Shown: positions 37,622 to 50,990, counted from the first letter of the stretch. The stretch: DNA of 64,000 nt from Paulownia fortunei (GCA_019321725.1 CM033115.1:20594673-20658672); one strand, 5' to 3'. Notes: a model not told the origin generated them from the letters alone. Made by a program: numbers and translations.

Positions 37622-37739
37622 ATGGGCTGAGCCCATAAAATTAAACAAACCTGCTCAACTCAATTTCAATTTTTCAAACAAACAAAAAGAACGAAATTAG
37701 GGTTTTACAGGGATTCACACATCAAACCCAAAAACCCTA
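37622..37739 (+). promoter_or_regulatory. Site II plus telo-box promoter module of RPA43
   Basis: The palindrome ATGGGCTGAGCCCAT at 37622-37636 carries two opposed TGGGCT site II elements. A telo-box TTAGGGTTT lies at 37698-37706 and a reverse-oriented AAACCCTA at 37732-37739, the last within 65 bp of the ATG. Site II (TCP-bound) plus telo-box is the known signature of plant ribosomal-protein and nucleolar genes. It fits the product well. Confidence 0.7.
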
Positions 37740-37803
37740 CCAGCTGCAATCGAACACATTCAAAAGTAACAGAACTTGTAATTTTTCCTTGATATTCCAT
37801 TTA

Positions 37804-39624
37804 ATGGAGGGACTGACAGAATGCGAAGCAAATTTGGTGGTGTATCTACACCCATCCAAGGCCAAATGCGCCAACGACGCCATTCTTGGTGAGCTTAGCT
37901 CTTTGCTCTTCACGTAAGTTTCAGCATACCTTTTTAGTCTCTGCTCTTAAATAAGGAATTTTGTTACTATAGACCCTCAACATTTTGACATTTGCACTTT
38001 TTGGAAAATAGAGTGACTATTATACTAGTGATTTTCTGTATAAATTGCAATTCTCTTTTTTGTTTGAGTTAATTTAGGGATTTTTATTTGCGTGAAAGAT
38101 TGTGGTTTTTCCTTCCTATAGGTACAGTGAGACTTTTGAAGGAGTTGTATTGGCATACGACCCGAATGTTCGTTGTAATTTGGCTAAGATTCTACCTGGA
38201 ATTTATCCATATTTTGGCGTGAAATTGAAGGCTAAGTTGTTGCTTTTCAATCCGAAGCCCGACATGCTTTTAGGTAATTTACCTATTATTCGTGCAAGGC
38301 AAAACATTGAATCTTTTTTTAATAAAGATGTAGTAATGTTCAATGAAAGGAGATGGCAAACGTTAAAAAGATGCATTTCATTGATTTTTTACCTTTTCTT
38401 TCTCGCTCTTCAGAGGGGGAGGTAGTTAAACTTACTCCTCATTCCATTCATGTGGTCGTTCTTGGTTTTTCCTCCGCTGTTATAGCAGATGAGGACATCC
38501 GTGATGAATTCAAGCATAAATATGTAAGTGTCTTGATCTTGAAAGATGATGCATTAGCACTGTTATGTTTGAGGAGTATTACTCAGGCTTGGTGTATGCT
38601 CATTCTAATGCAGAAACATGGAAAGGAAGTTTATGTTAGCCGATCTCACAAGAAACATAAGATAAAAGTTGGAACCATTCTACGCTTTTCAGTGAAGAGG
38701 TGAAATATTATTTGCCCCTTCTTTCTGAAATTAAGCTTTCTGCTGCATTTTCCCCCAAATTTAACACCTAGAGTAATTGTACGCAGACACCGGCAATCTT
38801 TTATTTTTAATGATGAACTGACTAGAAAATGGGTTGTCAAATCACAATTTAATTGTCTGCACACAACATAAATGAGGATTTAATAATTATATGTCAAAAT
38901 TGAGTTCAGGGAACTACTTCATCTTTGATTGTTATGAGCTGCAAACTTGATGGTTTGCCACATGCATGGATTAGGCATCCATACTAAAGTTTCTTATTCG
39001 CTACATCACAAGTCTTGGATAGAGATTGAAAGAAGATCCTATACATGATTTAGATTACTGGAGAGAATTGTCAGTCTCCATTGTTATTCAGTAAAAATAA
39101 ATGTCTCTATTTGATGGATTTGGTTGACTTTATTCAGTCATAGGCTCTCTTGTTTTCTGCCTTCATCTGAAAAAGGGAAATGGAAAATTGAAGATTTCCA
39201 AATAAAAGTTGTCTGTGGTACTCTATTGTTTTTGTTGACTTCACTCGTCTGCTTTTTTTTTTTGTAGCTTTGATGAAGAGATCCTTCATATGTCAGGATC
39301 TTTGCTTGCTGACCATACAGGATGTGCTCGATGGTTGGATAAAAATTTGGACCAATGGTCTCAAGCTGATAGGTTCTGATCTGAACTTTCTCTCAATGAT
39401 AGAAAGCGTATCTAGAGTATGTTGCCTATTTTTTGTTGACCAAAATACACAGTTATTTTTATTCTTCAAAATGATGCTGCAGTACCGCTACAAAGAGGAA
39501 AATTGGAGAGGGAGAAGATAAAAAGCTAGAGAATGATAGATTGATGATCAATGTGGAAACATCTTCTTTGAAAAATGATGAGCAGATTAAGAAGTCAAAG
39601 AAAAGGAGAAAAGAGCATACTTGA
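37804..39624 (+). CDS. RPA43: DNA-directed RNA polymerase I subunit RPA43 (At1g75670 type)
   Basis: Six exons, 37804-37913, 38122-38273, 38414-38523, 38614-38699, 39268-39372 and 39483-39624, join in frame into 234 residues with GT-AG introns throughout. The N-terminal Rpb7-N-like region reads GVVLAYDPNVRC, LAKILPGIYPYFGVKLKAKL. The OB-fold part follows with VVKLTPHSIHVVVLGFSSAVI and KVGTILRFSVKSFD. The tail is Lys/Arg-rich and suits nucleolar targeting. RPA43 with its partner subunit forms the Pol I stalk that receives RRN3 and starts rRNA transcription in the nucleolus. Length is normal (about 210-240). The promoter carries ribosome-biogenesis motifs. A further GT-AG intron probably lies in the 3' UTR (39671-40211). 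Confidence 0.9.
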
Positions 39625-41350
39625 AGGTTTATGAAGAAGCACACATGCATGCGTTTTCAAGACACGCTAAGTAAGTAATTTTCTTCAGAAAACTTGTAAG
39701 TGACCTTACTGCTGTCTTGCTCTCTTTCTTAAAATTAGATTCATGCAGCACTTTCTCCATGCTATTCTGTTAGTTTTTGGTTATTTTGTTAACTATCTGC
39801 ATTTTGTTGCTATCTAACTTTATTTTACAAATGATATGTGATAGAGTTGATTGAAATTAAGAATTGGCTTGAGTTTAGATACCACTTATCTGAAATGTTT
39901 AATTGTTTGGTAATGTTTTCTAATGAACTGTTATACTATTTTGAGGAGGCTTGCTTTTCCAGTTAGCCTGTTTCTTTTATCCTATTATATATGGTTTAGA
40001 ATTATGCTTCTTTACTTGATTTGGTTTAACATAAATCTGTGTCACATTGGATGGAGGGTTTGGAGTTCTCATGAATGCTTGAAGCCTAGAACAAAGTATT
40101 TGCCTTTTAATGTGCCTATTTGATTCTTCAAAAAAATTGGTTAACACCTCATCTTAAAGCCTTGTTTTCCTCTGTATTTTAACCATATAATTAAATATGC
40201 TGCTGAAACAGGTTGTTAAGTTCCAGATCTGAGAAAGAGCCCCCTTATGGTTGTCCTTTGCCAATATTTCTTTGTTGAATGAAGATAAGTGGGCTCATTG
40301 TTGCTGAATGTCACACAGGGTGTGCGAGTTTTCATTCCGGGGTGAATGTGAATATACAAATTTTGATGCTTTTGTACGGATTGGACAAGGGAGAAGTGGA
40401 GGAAGTAAATTGTCTGTCAAGTGGTTTAGCAGTTTTGTGCCACTAAGATTGTGGTTTTGCTCATGATATATTAGGTAAAGGCTTTAATGAGATTTTTACT
40501 TGCTTATGTAATTAACAATTGCAGTTTCAGAGAATGCTGCAATCTGTGATCCTTTTACCTATTGCCCAAATTCATTATATCTTTTATTCAAGTATTTAGT
40601 CTATAATACAAAGTAAGAGTTAATTTTGGTTTCCATTTCTTTTAATTGTGGTTAAGTTCATATCTTACTGGTGACAAACAGAATTTAGCATATTCTATAA
40701 GCAATTATGATGAGCCTTTAATATATGTCAAGACTCATATCCCTTGGTGGTATAAATCTTAGTTTTCTTTGTGCAAAGCATCAGCATGTGGAATTTTGAT
40801 CAAAGTGTAATGTGTTCTAAAATTGCTTGAGTTTTGTTTAGAACATTGAATTTGCAGATCCTATAGTCCGGATGTCCTGGTTGCTTTTTGCTTTTGCCGA
40901 ACAATCTTTTTCAGATCCAGCTATTCTTTGGGGTCTACTAGGCGGACAAGATTTAGCAGTTTGTGATTGGCATGGAATTTATGATACTACATGGAATGTT
41001 TTTAGCCCTGGGGAACCTTTGTAATTGGGTAATAAAAGTGTACTTAGATCCTAGATTGGTGGATGTCGAAAACTAATACCGTTTTACATTGGATCAAAAT
41101 TTGAATTATTAGATTTTCATATGCTATGAGAGTGAGGAGCAGGAAATCTTGGTGTTGATTGGAACATGGCGAGGAGCATACGTTCCATTCGGTCATGCAT
41201 TCATGATTGGCATTTCATCTTTATTTCAACAAAATTTATGGGAGAATTTATGACAGCTGAACCACACATCTGAGTGGGATCACAAATCATGAACAACTTA
41301 GGTATGGTGCTGTCCGCATAAAAAAGTTCATATTCCTTTGAGGACCCTCC
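39625..41350 (+). other. Probable RPA43 3' UTR (spliced) and downstream sequence
   Basis: A strong donor GTAAGTAA at 39671 and an acceptor ending at 40211 (ACAG) suggest a 3'-UTR intron of about 540 bp. No other protein-coding exon is supportable here. Confidence 0.35.
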
Positions 41351-41430
41351 TATAAAATCCAAATGAAAATGAAAGATGCAGAGAAAAGAACTCTTTTTTT
41401 GAAATGAATGTTTAAATTAACAAGGTTTGA

Positions 41431-41466
41431 GTGTGTCTGTGTGTGTGTGTGTGAGAGAGAGAGAGG
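41431..41466. repeat. Compound GT-GA microsatellite
   Basis: GT repeats (one interruption) pass directly into GA repeats. Confidence 0.9.
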
Positions 41467-44400
41467 ATGGGAGATTTTAGGTTGGTAAATGATGCTCTGA
41501 GTTGCATCTTCCTCCCATGTGCGGGTTGGGATTTTATAATCAGAAGAATACAGAGAAGGTTGTGACAATATTTGCCGTATAATCAGGACCCCTAACATGC
41601 TTCCGTTCTTTTTATATATGAATTAGAACTTTATGGAGTTGACAGGATATATTATTATTGAAGTATTTGAATTGTGAGAAATGTAGTAGTTTGCTTCGAA
41701 TATTTGTTTGGTTTACCATAATACATAATAGCTTGACCTACTTGTAATATCCTCTCTCTTCTCTTGTGAAAAAGGGATTCTCACAGGATCTTTAAGGCAT
41801 CTCTAGATTTTATTATGGTGAAGTTATAGATGAGTCCTTCAAATAATTTGACTATGGCAGCTTCTTTTGCAGCTGATGTAAGTGAAACATTTTTTGGTTG
41901 ATTGCGATGAGAGCCAAATTAAGATAATTTTATTGCCCAGTATATGTTTTTTTGAGTGTGCAATAAAGGCTGCATTAGTGTTGTGGAAGTGAAGTTTGAT
42001 GAAAATCAGTTTAATTTTTGAACATACAACTTTTAATTCATTAAGGATGGTGTAACGAACTTGGTTGGGCAATGGAAAGATATCAGTGATAGTGTATTTA
42101 TTGTTGAGATTTTAAGGAAGTAAATGGTACTGAACTCAATCAGTTTGTCAACTTTCTTGTAATGGATATTAAAGACTCATACAATCATTATCTCCAACTT
42201 TGAATAACTAAGATCGTGTATATCTTAATCATTTGTTTCAACTAAAAACAATCATAGTATCATAATCTAAAGGAATTAGTAGGACCAAGACTAATTAAGT
42301 CGTCAACGTCTTAACTGCCCATTATTGTTGTGTCTGAAGAAATAAGGTTGTGCTTCCTTGAAGCATTTTAATGCTTGTGTTAAGCATGTAATTGTGTCTT
42401 TAGCAATGACGATGAAGTTTTGCCTTACAGAAAACTCATCTGACTATAGACCAAACATTAGGGTATTTTTTTTTAAATTTTTTTTCCAAAATTAGAAAGT
42501 ATTACACAAGAATATGAGTTTAGAGTATAATATAGTAATTATTTACAATGTTCAAGCCATTGAATGTGCCATTTATTATAAGTGATTACATTATGTAATA
42601 GTACCCCAAAGATAGAGTCTTTCACTCTTTTTTTGCTTGTTGCACTTTATTTGAAAAGTATAGATTGATTCAATCCTTCCAATTTTCAAGTGAATTAATT
42701 GCAATATGTACATACTAAACTTAAAATAAAAAATAATTCTTCAAAATTCGAATTAATTCTGAATTTTTTGAATTGTCCAACTAAAAACACTGATTACAAA
42801 TTTCAACTCTAATTGAATTTAATGTTTAATAATTCAACTCGATCAGACTCATTTATACGTGGCCTTTCTCCCCCATTTACTTACACAAAACCATACAAAT
42901 TGGAAAATATACACTTACAAACACAATACCACAATATTTTTCTTCAAATCAAGACTGTAAAACCATACCCAATATATAATATGGATACCAAAAGTACTCT
43001 TAAATAATAGCAAATGTACCTTTACTTGCTAACTGTACAACATACAAAAACAAAGTAGAAAAGAATATTATTTGGGTAATGAAGGGTGGGAGTGTGGTGG
43101 CTGTAGAATCTGATCACCCACCGCCCCCAAACAGATGGTCCGAAAAGCTGGAAAAAATTGGAAGCTTTCGGCTCGAGCGTGCGGTTCAGTTTCAGTCCTT
43201 TCACATTATTAATTATAGTACTGATTAATAAGCCAATAAAATTTTAGGACTAAATTGAGACACTACAAATAGAATTGATTTAACGTAGGATACAGTTCTG
43301 TTGAAATTTGTTTAAGGTATATAGTACGTACTTATTGCACCTCTGTCTGTACTGTCTTCTTCAACTTTTTTGTTGAATTGTAGGGCATGCAAATACGTAT
43401 CAATGGAAATATAGGCTGTCAAATTAAGTTGCTTATTCCATGAAAATTGTGATGCTTTTCTTTTTTTTTTCCTTTTTTGTTGTCTAATTTTTGTTTAAGC
43501 AATATTCGAACTTTGAATTTTAGTTACAAAAAAAAAAAAAAAAAAAAGTGTTGAAAATACTCTTCTGACTCTTGAATTTCGTGTTAAATATTGTTTATTT
43601 CATATATAAATGGAAGACTTCCTTGATTATTCTAATGATAATAAATTACATGTCTAGATTAGCTAATAAAATAAAATTTTGTCCGGCACTTTATCCACTA
43701 ATCTATAATTAATTTCAATATGTATTATAATTTTGCCTAAGAATCTTAGGCTGTTGCTGTGACTTTGAGACACGTCTTCTTGGCACCAAACACTATTATA
43801 TCTTAATTACAACTAAACTACTAACAAACAAAACTAATTGGCTGGCATTTTTCTGTATTTCTCGAATTTTTAAGTTTAAATTATTAATTAAAGAAGATAA
43901 AATATACGGGAAGAAAACTATGACAGAGTAACTTTTGCTAAAGATTTATTGCAACCGCTGCAATTCAATTCTCAATAACCTGAACCTAGTTGACAGAGGT
44001 GGCTCTAATTTTGTATTTTTACCCCCTTTTTATTGGTTTAATACCCAAATATATTGGGATATATGTTTTTTTATGATGCCGGATCCGAAAATAGGGTCGG
44101 TTTTGACCCGGCTTTAGAATAGCAAATTTGGAAGCTAGAAATGACCCATGAAGAGCTTATGATAATTGCATGTCTTGTGTTATATGGATCCCACATAAAT
44201 ACATATATTTAAATAGTTCCTTATCAAGCTATTATAAAATAAATGATGTTTTGAAATTATTTATATACCTATTCAAAGCAATGTCACATATATATTATTT
44301 CTCGAATTGAAATATCTTTTAAATCGAGATTACTTAGGAGATATATTTATCCAAATCACTATTGTTTTTACTCTTGAATTTACTTGGCTAAGTAATAATT

Positions 44401-45754
44401 GTTTTCAACTTAATCCATCTATTGACTTGACAAATTGGTTCAGATCACGAAGCCAACATTTCAGTCAAAGACAAACAAGTTCTACTACTTTAGGAATTAC
44501 TTGTAAGCGCACAGAAATTTTGATTTGTAATCTTAATAAAATGAAATTAAGTAATGAAAATCCACGTGACAATCCGTTCAAAGCATGAGTCAAAGGATAA
44601 ACAGCAAGATTTATGATCTGATGATCACGTTCATGTTGTCTGCGTAATCTCTGCCTTAATCTTGTTTAGCCAGAAGATTAAGGAATCAAACATTAGGATA
44701 AATCGACAAGAAAATTGGATAACATGCTAATGTGGCAGCCTATTAGGGCTGCTTTGATTAATTCCAAAACTGCATGGATTATAATTTTCGAAGCACAACT
44801 CAGAGAATATTAATCCCTTTTTAATCTGAAGGCTAATTGTTCCTGCAGCCAAAATACAACGTTAAAAAGACACAGATTGTCGGCCTTAATACAACCTCAT
44901 TAAGGAAAAGCCAAAGGAAAAGCATAGGATAAAGAGATTCCATAATTGAGCGTATTAACACAAATCAGCGAGGTTAATCTTACATTAAATCTTTACTTAA
45001 GCCGACACACGTAGCCTTAGACATCCTAACAGTAGTATGCGCACGAGTGTCTGATTTCTTTGTGTACAATTTCTGAGAACCAGTTGAGTTAAATAAAGAA
45101 TTTTTTAAACACTTGCTTAATTTTTGTTAGGGCACAGGATGTCAGAAAATTAGATCAAAGAATTAACAGTTAGCTGATGAAAGAAATACAAACAAGGGGT
45201 GTAAAATTATGTCTAATTTTTTTTTTTCAAACAAAATTGTATGTTGTTATGTGGAAAGATATTTTACAAGTAATTATAGAGTATGAACAAAGATCTCAGT
45301 GGACGATAAGAAGTAACTGATATAATTTTTATTTTTATTTTTCATGAAGAGGATGAATCAGTATTGAAGTTCACATAAACTCTAGTCTCTACATATATAA
45401 CATTGTTGTAAAAATTAGAAAGACCTTTACTTCATCATGTATGTAATATATGACTAACAAGTTACAATTGTAAAAATTAAATTTGAACTTAATTATAATA
45501 AACAATCATGTGAAATGAAGATGGGTTATTAATTAAAGAATTTTATTTGATGTTCATGTATCCAATCAAATTTGGATCAATTTCGAGAAAAAGTGATTAC
45601 ATTGCCCATTCGTATCCTACTATTAATTAGTTAAAAATGTAAAAAGGAAAAAGTAATTTTAAAATTAAAAGCACACAAACGGAGTCCAATATATTAACTC
45701 TCCTTGAACGTAATCATCAAAATATCTCATCACTTTAAATTATTTGAGGGATAA
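41467..45754. other. Gene-poor AT-rich intergenic DNA
   Basis: No exon, tRNA or miRNA precursor that I can support. A pure A tract is at about 43529-43547. A small GC-richer patch near 43085-43200 carries a 60-codon frame without recognisable similarity. Confidence 0.45.
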
Positions 45755-46640
45755 AATACACTATGCCTCCCTTAACTATAATATATGTAGGTAATACTTA
45801 CCTCCCTCAACAATTTGATATGACACTTACCCCCTTCAATATATTATGAACTCCCATTAATACATAAACTTTTAATTTTTATTGTTTTTATTATTTTTCT
45901 TCTTTATCATTCTTCTTTTTATTCCCTTATTTTCTTCACCATTTCTTTCCTACAATAATACATAGAATTAGGTTAGGGTATGGGTGGGCGAGAGGCAAAG
46001 GCCAAGGCTAGTGAGGTGTGGGAAGCTTGAGTTCGAGAGAATGTGAGGGAGTTTAATAGGTTTTTCCGACACATCGATGATGGTGCCTGGTAGTGGTGGT
46101 GAAAGAAAACGGTGGACATAGAGGTGGTTGAACATGATGGTTGAGAATGAAAGTGGGTTTTGGTGGAAGAAGCGGTGGAGGTTGAGCTACGGATAAAAAA
46201 GACGGGTGTCATGTGGGGGTGGGGGTGGGGGTGGAGGTGTATGGGATGGGATGGGGGGTTAGGAATGTAGGTGGCCTCTAGTAATTGGGTTGGGTGTGAG
46301 TTGTGAGCGGGGTTGGGATGGGGTGTGGGGATGGTAGATGCGAGGCTAGCCGGTGGATGTGGCGGAGTCTAGTCAAGCGAGGGTGGCGGGCGTTGGGCTT
46401 GTTAGGGCAGGATGGTGAGGATGAGCAATGGAGTGATTTTAATGAGGGTGGCTGGAAAAGAAGAAAGAAAAAAAAAATAAAAATAAAAATGGTAAAGAAA
46501 TTTAAAAATAAAACGAAATTTATGCTTAAGGGTATTAATGGAATTTCAATGGTGAGTGCTATTTGAGATTATTCCAGAAATATTTGATATATGGATTATA
46601 TGATGTTGGAGAAAAAAAAAAATATTTTTATCCTTATTTA
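45755..46640. mobile_element. Candidate non-autonomous element with diverged long inverted ends
   Basis: The reverse complement of the left side (about 45755-45865) resembles the right side (about 46525-46640). CCATTAATAC at 45854-45863 mirrors GTATTAATGG near 46531-46541, and a GTGAGTG-like match and a TTTTATCC-like outer end follow. The interior is unusually G-rich and has a potential G-quadruplex at 46215-46258. No transposase is present. Exact ends and target-site duplication were not resolved. Confidence 0.35.
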
Positions 46641-48202
46641 AATTACACAGTTATTATAGTCTAAAACAAATTTATCAATATGCCAATCAACATGAAGTTA
46701 ATATTAATGCCCCAAATATCAGCCTACCACCTTAATTGTCACTACATATAACATATTAAAACATATTGCTTCCAAACGACTTCCCATGCATGACTAGATC
46801 CATGATTATTGATTTATAGCAAATCAAAAGAATATAATAACACAAAAAACTATGACACCATAGGCCAAGACTATTTTATGTGACATTCTTTTCTTTCAAA
46901 AATAAGAATGCCTGCATTTGACTATGATTAACATTAATTAGAATAAAAAGAGGTTATTAATAAATTAAAGTTATAGGAGAGAAGAGACGGGCTGGTGGGC
47001 CCGTGACAGTCTCAATACAAATAAGCAAACTAGAATCTAGACATTTTTCCTTGCAAAAGTTCTCCCCAACTATTTTTAAGTGGGCCCATTATAATTTTAT
47101 CTGTAATAATAGTTTAACTTTTAGATGGCAATTAAATGGTAAGACACCTTCACCACTCATGATCTAAGAATCACTGATAAACTATGAGCAAAACACCTGA
47201 CACACCATAAAATAACCCTAATATTGCAACTTGGTAAAATTAGTTCTCCTGTCCAAGTCCAACATTGCTTGATCTAATTGCATTTTCGAATTTAATTGTG
47301 GAAATGGATTTCAATACAAAAATCATTTTTAAGAAGTAATTTTCAAGAGAATTAATCAATTAAAATATACATATAATAAAAAAAATTATTCCTTTAACTA
47401 CCGAAAAATAGATTCATTTTTTTATTAATATTCGTGTTTTTAAAAAAAATAAATGGCGGTCAATTAGTAGAAAAAGTTCGAAAAAAAGAAAAAAACAAAG
47501 GTGGGGTTCCGTAAAGTGGGCCCCAGAATCCAACAGAGAGCAAATGGAGTTTGAAGTCCCCCGAGATGCTGCCGCGTCATCTGTGGTTTGAAATACATCA
47601 TTAATCATAATACTAAGTAATTAACTATAAATTATCATTAATTATTATTATAAAAATAATTAAATAATCAACCTATTGATGGGACGCAAATAAAAGAACT
47701 AAAAATGTTGAGGCCTCAGACTTGATCATTCAAACTAATATTTGAGCAATGTGCAAGTGAGGCTTAATTTTCTTTAAGAATCGCTTTTAATTCTAGTCAA
47801 TCAATTTGTACTCAAACCTCGTATATATTAAACTACATAAAACTTGAATGGTTCGTAGTTCAAAAATATAAAGAATATTGAACTTTTTTTTAGAATTTTT
47901 AGTAAATAAATTGAGCTTAAGTAAGCCTTAATTTGACTTCAAAAGTTTAGTGAAATATTCAAAGTATTCACAATTTTTGTCTTGAAAGAATATTTTAGAC
48001 ATTTACACCCAATCCTAAATACAACTTGTAAGAAATCATAATGGAAACCTAATGGAAATAGTCCATGAGAAGCATTCTTGCGATATTATCACAAATTATA
48101 ATCTCATAACGAATAAGTAAATTATATACGCGAAAAAAGAAATGACGAACCTAACTTGCAAATTAAAATAAATGCTCATCTATATAATGTGCCAACATAG
48201 AG
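46641..48202. other. AT-rich intergenic DNA
   Basis: No gene is supportable. TGGGCC-type words occur near 46998, 47091 and 47518, but no transcript start can be argued from them. Confidence 0.4.
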
Positions 48203-48431
48203 AAACTTTGTTTGGTTGAAATATTTTGATGAGGAAATGAAAATATTAGGACAGATGAAAACAAAATTAAAAAAAATTCCAAGTTTGTGTAAACAATGAG
48301 GAAAATAATAGGAAGGAGAGAAGCGATGGATGTGTTGGAAATAAAATTTTCCTCACTTTTCTGTAAGGAAATGAATTTTTTCCTTAAATTTTCCTGTGGT
48401 ATTTTAATATTTTCCCAAGCAACCAAAAAAA
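48203..48431. mobile_element. Candidate short MITE (about 230 bp)
   Basis: The left end CTTTGTTTGGTTG (from about 48206) is mirrored on the right by CAAGCAACCAAA (about 48417-48428). AAATATT-type sequence lies just inside both ends. The TTTGTTTGG-type terminus is common in hAT-like MITEs. Target-site duplications were not established. Confidence 0.35.
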
Positions 48432-49302
48432 TAAAAATTATTTACCCAAACAATTTTTTTTTATCCTTTCCTCGCCAAAATCCTTATAGTAGAAAAGGTG
48501 TTGCACCAGATCATGAGCCAATATTGAACCCTAGTTTGATTATATAATTGGTGCCCTTACACATTAAAATTTCCAACAATAATCCAAGATTATGTCCTCA
48601 AATCTTGCAATTGATTTGTGCCTTCAAGTAAGTAAATAGCAACAAAGGAACCAAACTCAATGTCAAGAAACAAAACAAGGAAAAAAGACTATATGATCAG
48701 TTCTTTAAACCATTAATCCATGTTACAAATGGATTACTTGGGATTATGTTGGGAAAAAAAAATATATTCGAGTTTTGTTGGGATATGCAAAATTAGCCCA
48801 AAACATTGAACAATGTTCATAAATGTTGTGATCCTTAAATCTTGACAGGTGGGACATTTAAGGGCACTTATAAATTTAAGGGGGATGAATTTGCCCTTGT
48901 GCTTAACATGCCCCTAGGGCCCTTGGCTTCCTACTCACCCGTCTTGACCTCAATAAACACTGCTTTCTAAATCTTAACACCCATTTTCACAAAATCAAGA
49001 TTTATTCTGAAAAATTAATTATGTCTAGGGTTCTTACTTCATAGTCCATTACATCAAGCCAATCATAGTTAAGCTTGATTAAGTGCCAAATTTGAGGATA
49101 AAAAAAGTGATTAGGAAGGGACAAGCTTTGGCTGCTAGCTAAGGGGAATTTTAAAGAAAGGGATAGATGGGACAGTCTTGCACATGGTTCATGGCCAGAT
49201 ATGGAGATTTAAAAATGTTAGATGCATTTAAAAGGTAAAGTATATTTTAATTTGTTTACTTTGTTAAATAAAGAAAGCATCTTTGTTTTTCTTTTAGAAA
49301 AT
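48432..49302. other. Intergenic DNA between two MITE-like elements
   Basis: No supportable gene or RNA. Sequence is AT-rich with a C/G-richer patch near 48890-48940. Confidence 0.4.
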
Positions 49303-49910
49303 ATTAAGACCCCTTAAAATAAATTTGTTTATATCCAAAGCCCATGAACTTATTTTTCAATCCAAAACATCCATTCCAACATTTTTTTTTTCATTTCAAA
49401 AATCCCATTACCCTATTTTTAGACGAAATCACTCTTAGATTTCTTACATTAAGAATTTTTTTATTTATTGATATTCAATTTAAAAAACTATTTCCTTTTA
49501 CGTTTACTCATTTATTCATAGTAAAAAAGAGTTTGCTAAACTTAGTTAATTTATGAACTTTAAAAAAATTTAATCTTTTTGTTTAGTTCATTCAATTTTA
49601 AAAATTAAAATTATCTCTACTATAATTTACATATCCAAAAAATTCAAGAAAATATTTTTCTCCAGAAACTTAATTTATTAAAATTGAAATCATCTTTAAT
49701 AAAATCAATATGAACAACCTAAAGAAAAATTTTCAATTAAAAAAATCAATTCATTAAATATCTTAATCTAAGAAGTCAAGGGTAATTTAGTAAAAAAAAT
49801 TAACTATTGGATTTTGGGAATGAAAAGTGGTGGAATGGGTTTTTTAAATTGAAAAATATTTTGATGGGTTTTTTTTATATAAAATTTCTTTAAAGGAGTT
49901 TTGTAATTTT
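49303..49910. mobile_element. MITE/foldback-like element with about 100-150 bp inverted ends
   Basis: The reverse complement of 49305-49410 aligns well with 49810-49910. Shared words include GGAATGG, a run around ATTGAAAAATA, CATGGG/GATGGG and TTTAAAGGAG/TTTTAAGGGG at the outer end. The similarity continues inward through an AATCTAAG block, so the inverted ends may reach 150 bp. The interior is AT-rich and has no transposase. Confidence 0.6.
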
Positions 49911-50982
49911 ATTTTTTTATTCTTTTATTTTTTGTTCATTTCCCTAGGGCCAAAGATAGCTAACTACCTCTAGAGAATAGATTGGATTTGATTAAAGTTT
50001 CTTTCTCCAACTTAGCATGTGGAAGGTTTTGTGGTTTTGGACTTTTAGACTTTAACTTCGTGCGCCTGAAGAGCACACCATTAGATTTAGACCACCACTG
50101 CGGATTACATTAAATAACCAATAAATAATATTGATGGGTCCTAAATAAATCATGTAATTTAAATCTCTCTCGATTTTTAGTTAGCAAGTTTTTAGGCAAA
50201 ATAAGAAACATTAAATTGACCGATGTAATAATTTTTATCTGATTTGAAGAAGATAGATAATTGCTAATCTGCTTTGCAATTAATGGCGCTTTGCCATGGC
50301 CACCGGCCCCTAGACCAAATACACTGTGACAACATTTTAGGATTAATTGTTACTTATATATTTTACATAGTAATATTAAGTTTAATGTTCGACAGAAGGT
50401 TGTTCCCTAATCTCTTGCAGATGATTCGAACTCATGACATAGCAATTATTTGTTTTGTTTCGTTCAATATTTACACGAATGTTGATAACAATTGACGTTA
50501 ACTAAATTATTTTGAAATGAGATATTGACGTTAATAAAGATCTAGAAAACCAGATTTTAGTAAGTAGTTGCCCTCAATTCTTTCTTTTAAATTAATTTTA
50601 ACTCATATTTAAAATAATCAGGTCAAAATATTTGAACAATCATAAAATGCTTAGAAAACTTTGAATAGTTAGATTTTTTCACATAAATGGATTTTAATAA
50701 ATTTGATTTTCCAAATTAATGAGATGTGAAAAAAAAAAAGATTAGCCAAAAATATATAATTATACTTAGCTGGCAGCTATATTAGATATACCATTGTTTT
50801 TCAATTGTCATAATCCTTCTTAAAATCCCCCCAACTAAATCCGGATTTAGATGTATCACCGTACCCAAAATTGGTACTCCTAGTCCCTGGAGTCCAATTC
50901 CACTTGAGAAAAAGCAACACCGGCTATCCTGCCGCTATCGTAATTATCAGAAAAAACAAGGGTATACAATTACTCCAAACAT
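49911..50982. other. Upstream region of the SAUR gene
   Basis: No gene seen. AT-rich until about 50830, then more balanced base composition toward the SAUR promoter. Confidence 0.45.
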
Positions 50983-50990
50983 TATATATA
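50983..50990 (+). promoter_or_regulatory. TATA box of the SAUR gene
   Basis: TATATATA sits 121-128 bp upstream of the start codon, in an otherwise balanced-composition stretch. This places transcription initiation near 51015-51025 and a leader of about 90 nt. The spacing suits a plant Pol II core promoter. Confidence 0.6.

Noticed and set aside
43022..43204. 60-codon minus-strand frame in a GC-richer patch
   Set aside because: No similarity recognised, and no promoter or splice context.
45973..46212. Ser/Thr/His-rich minus-strand frame
   Set aside because: Shadow of the G-rich core of a repeat-like element, not a protein-like sequence.
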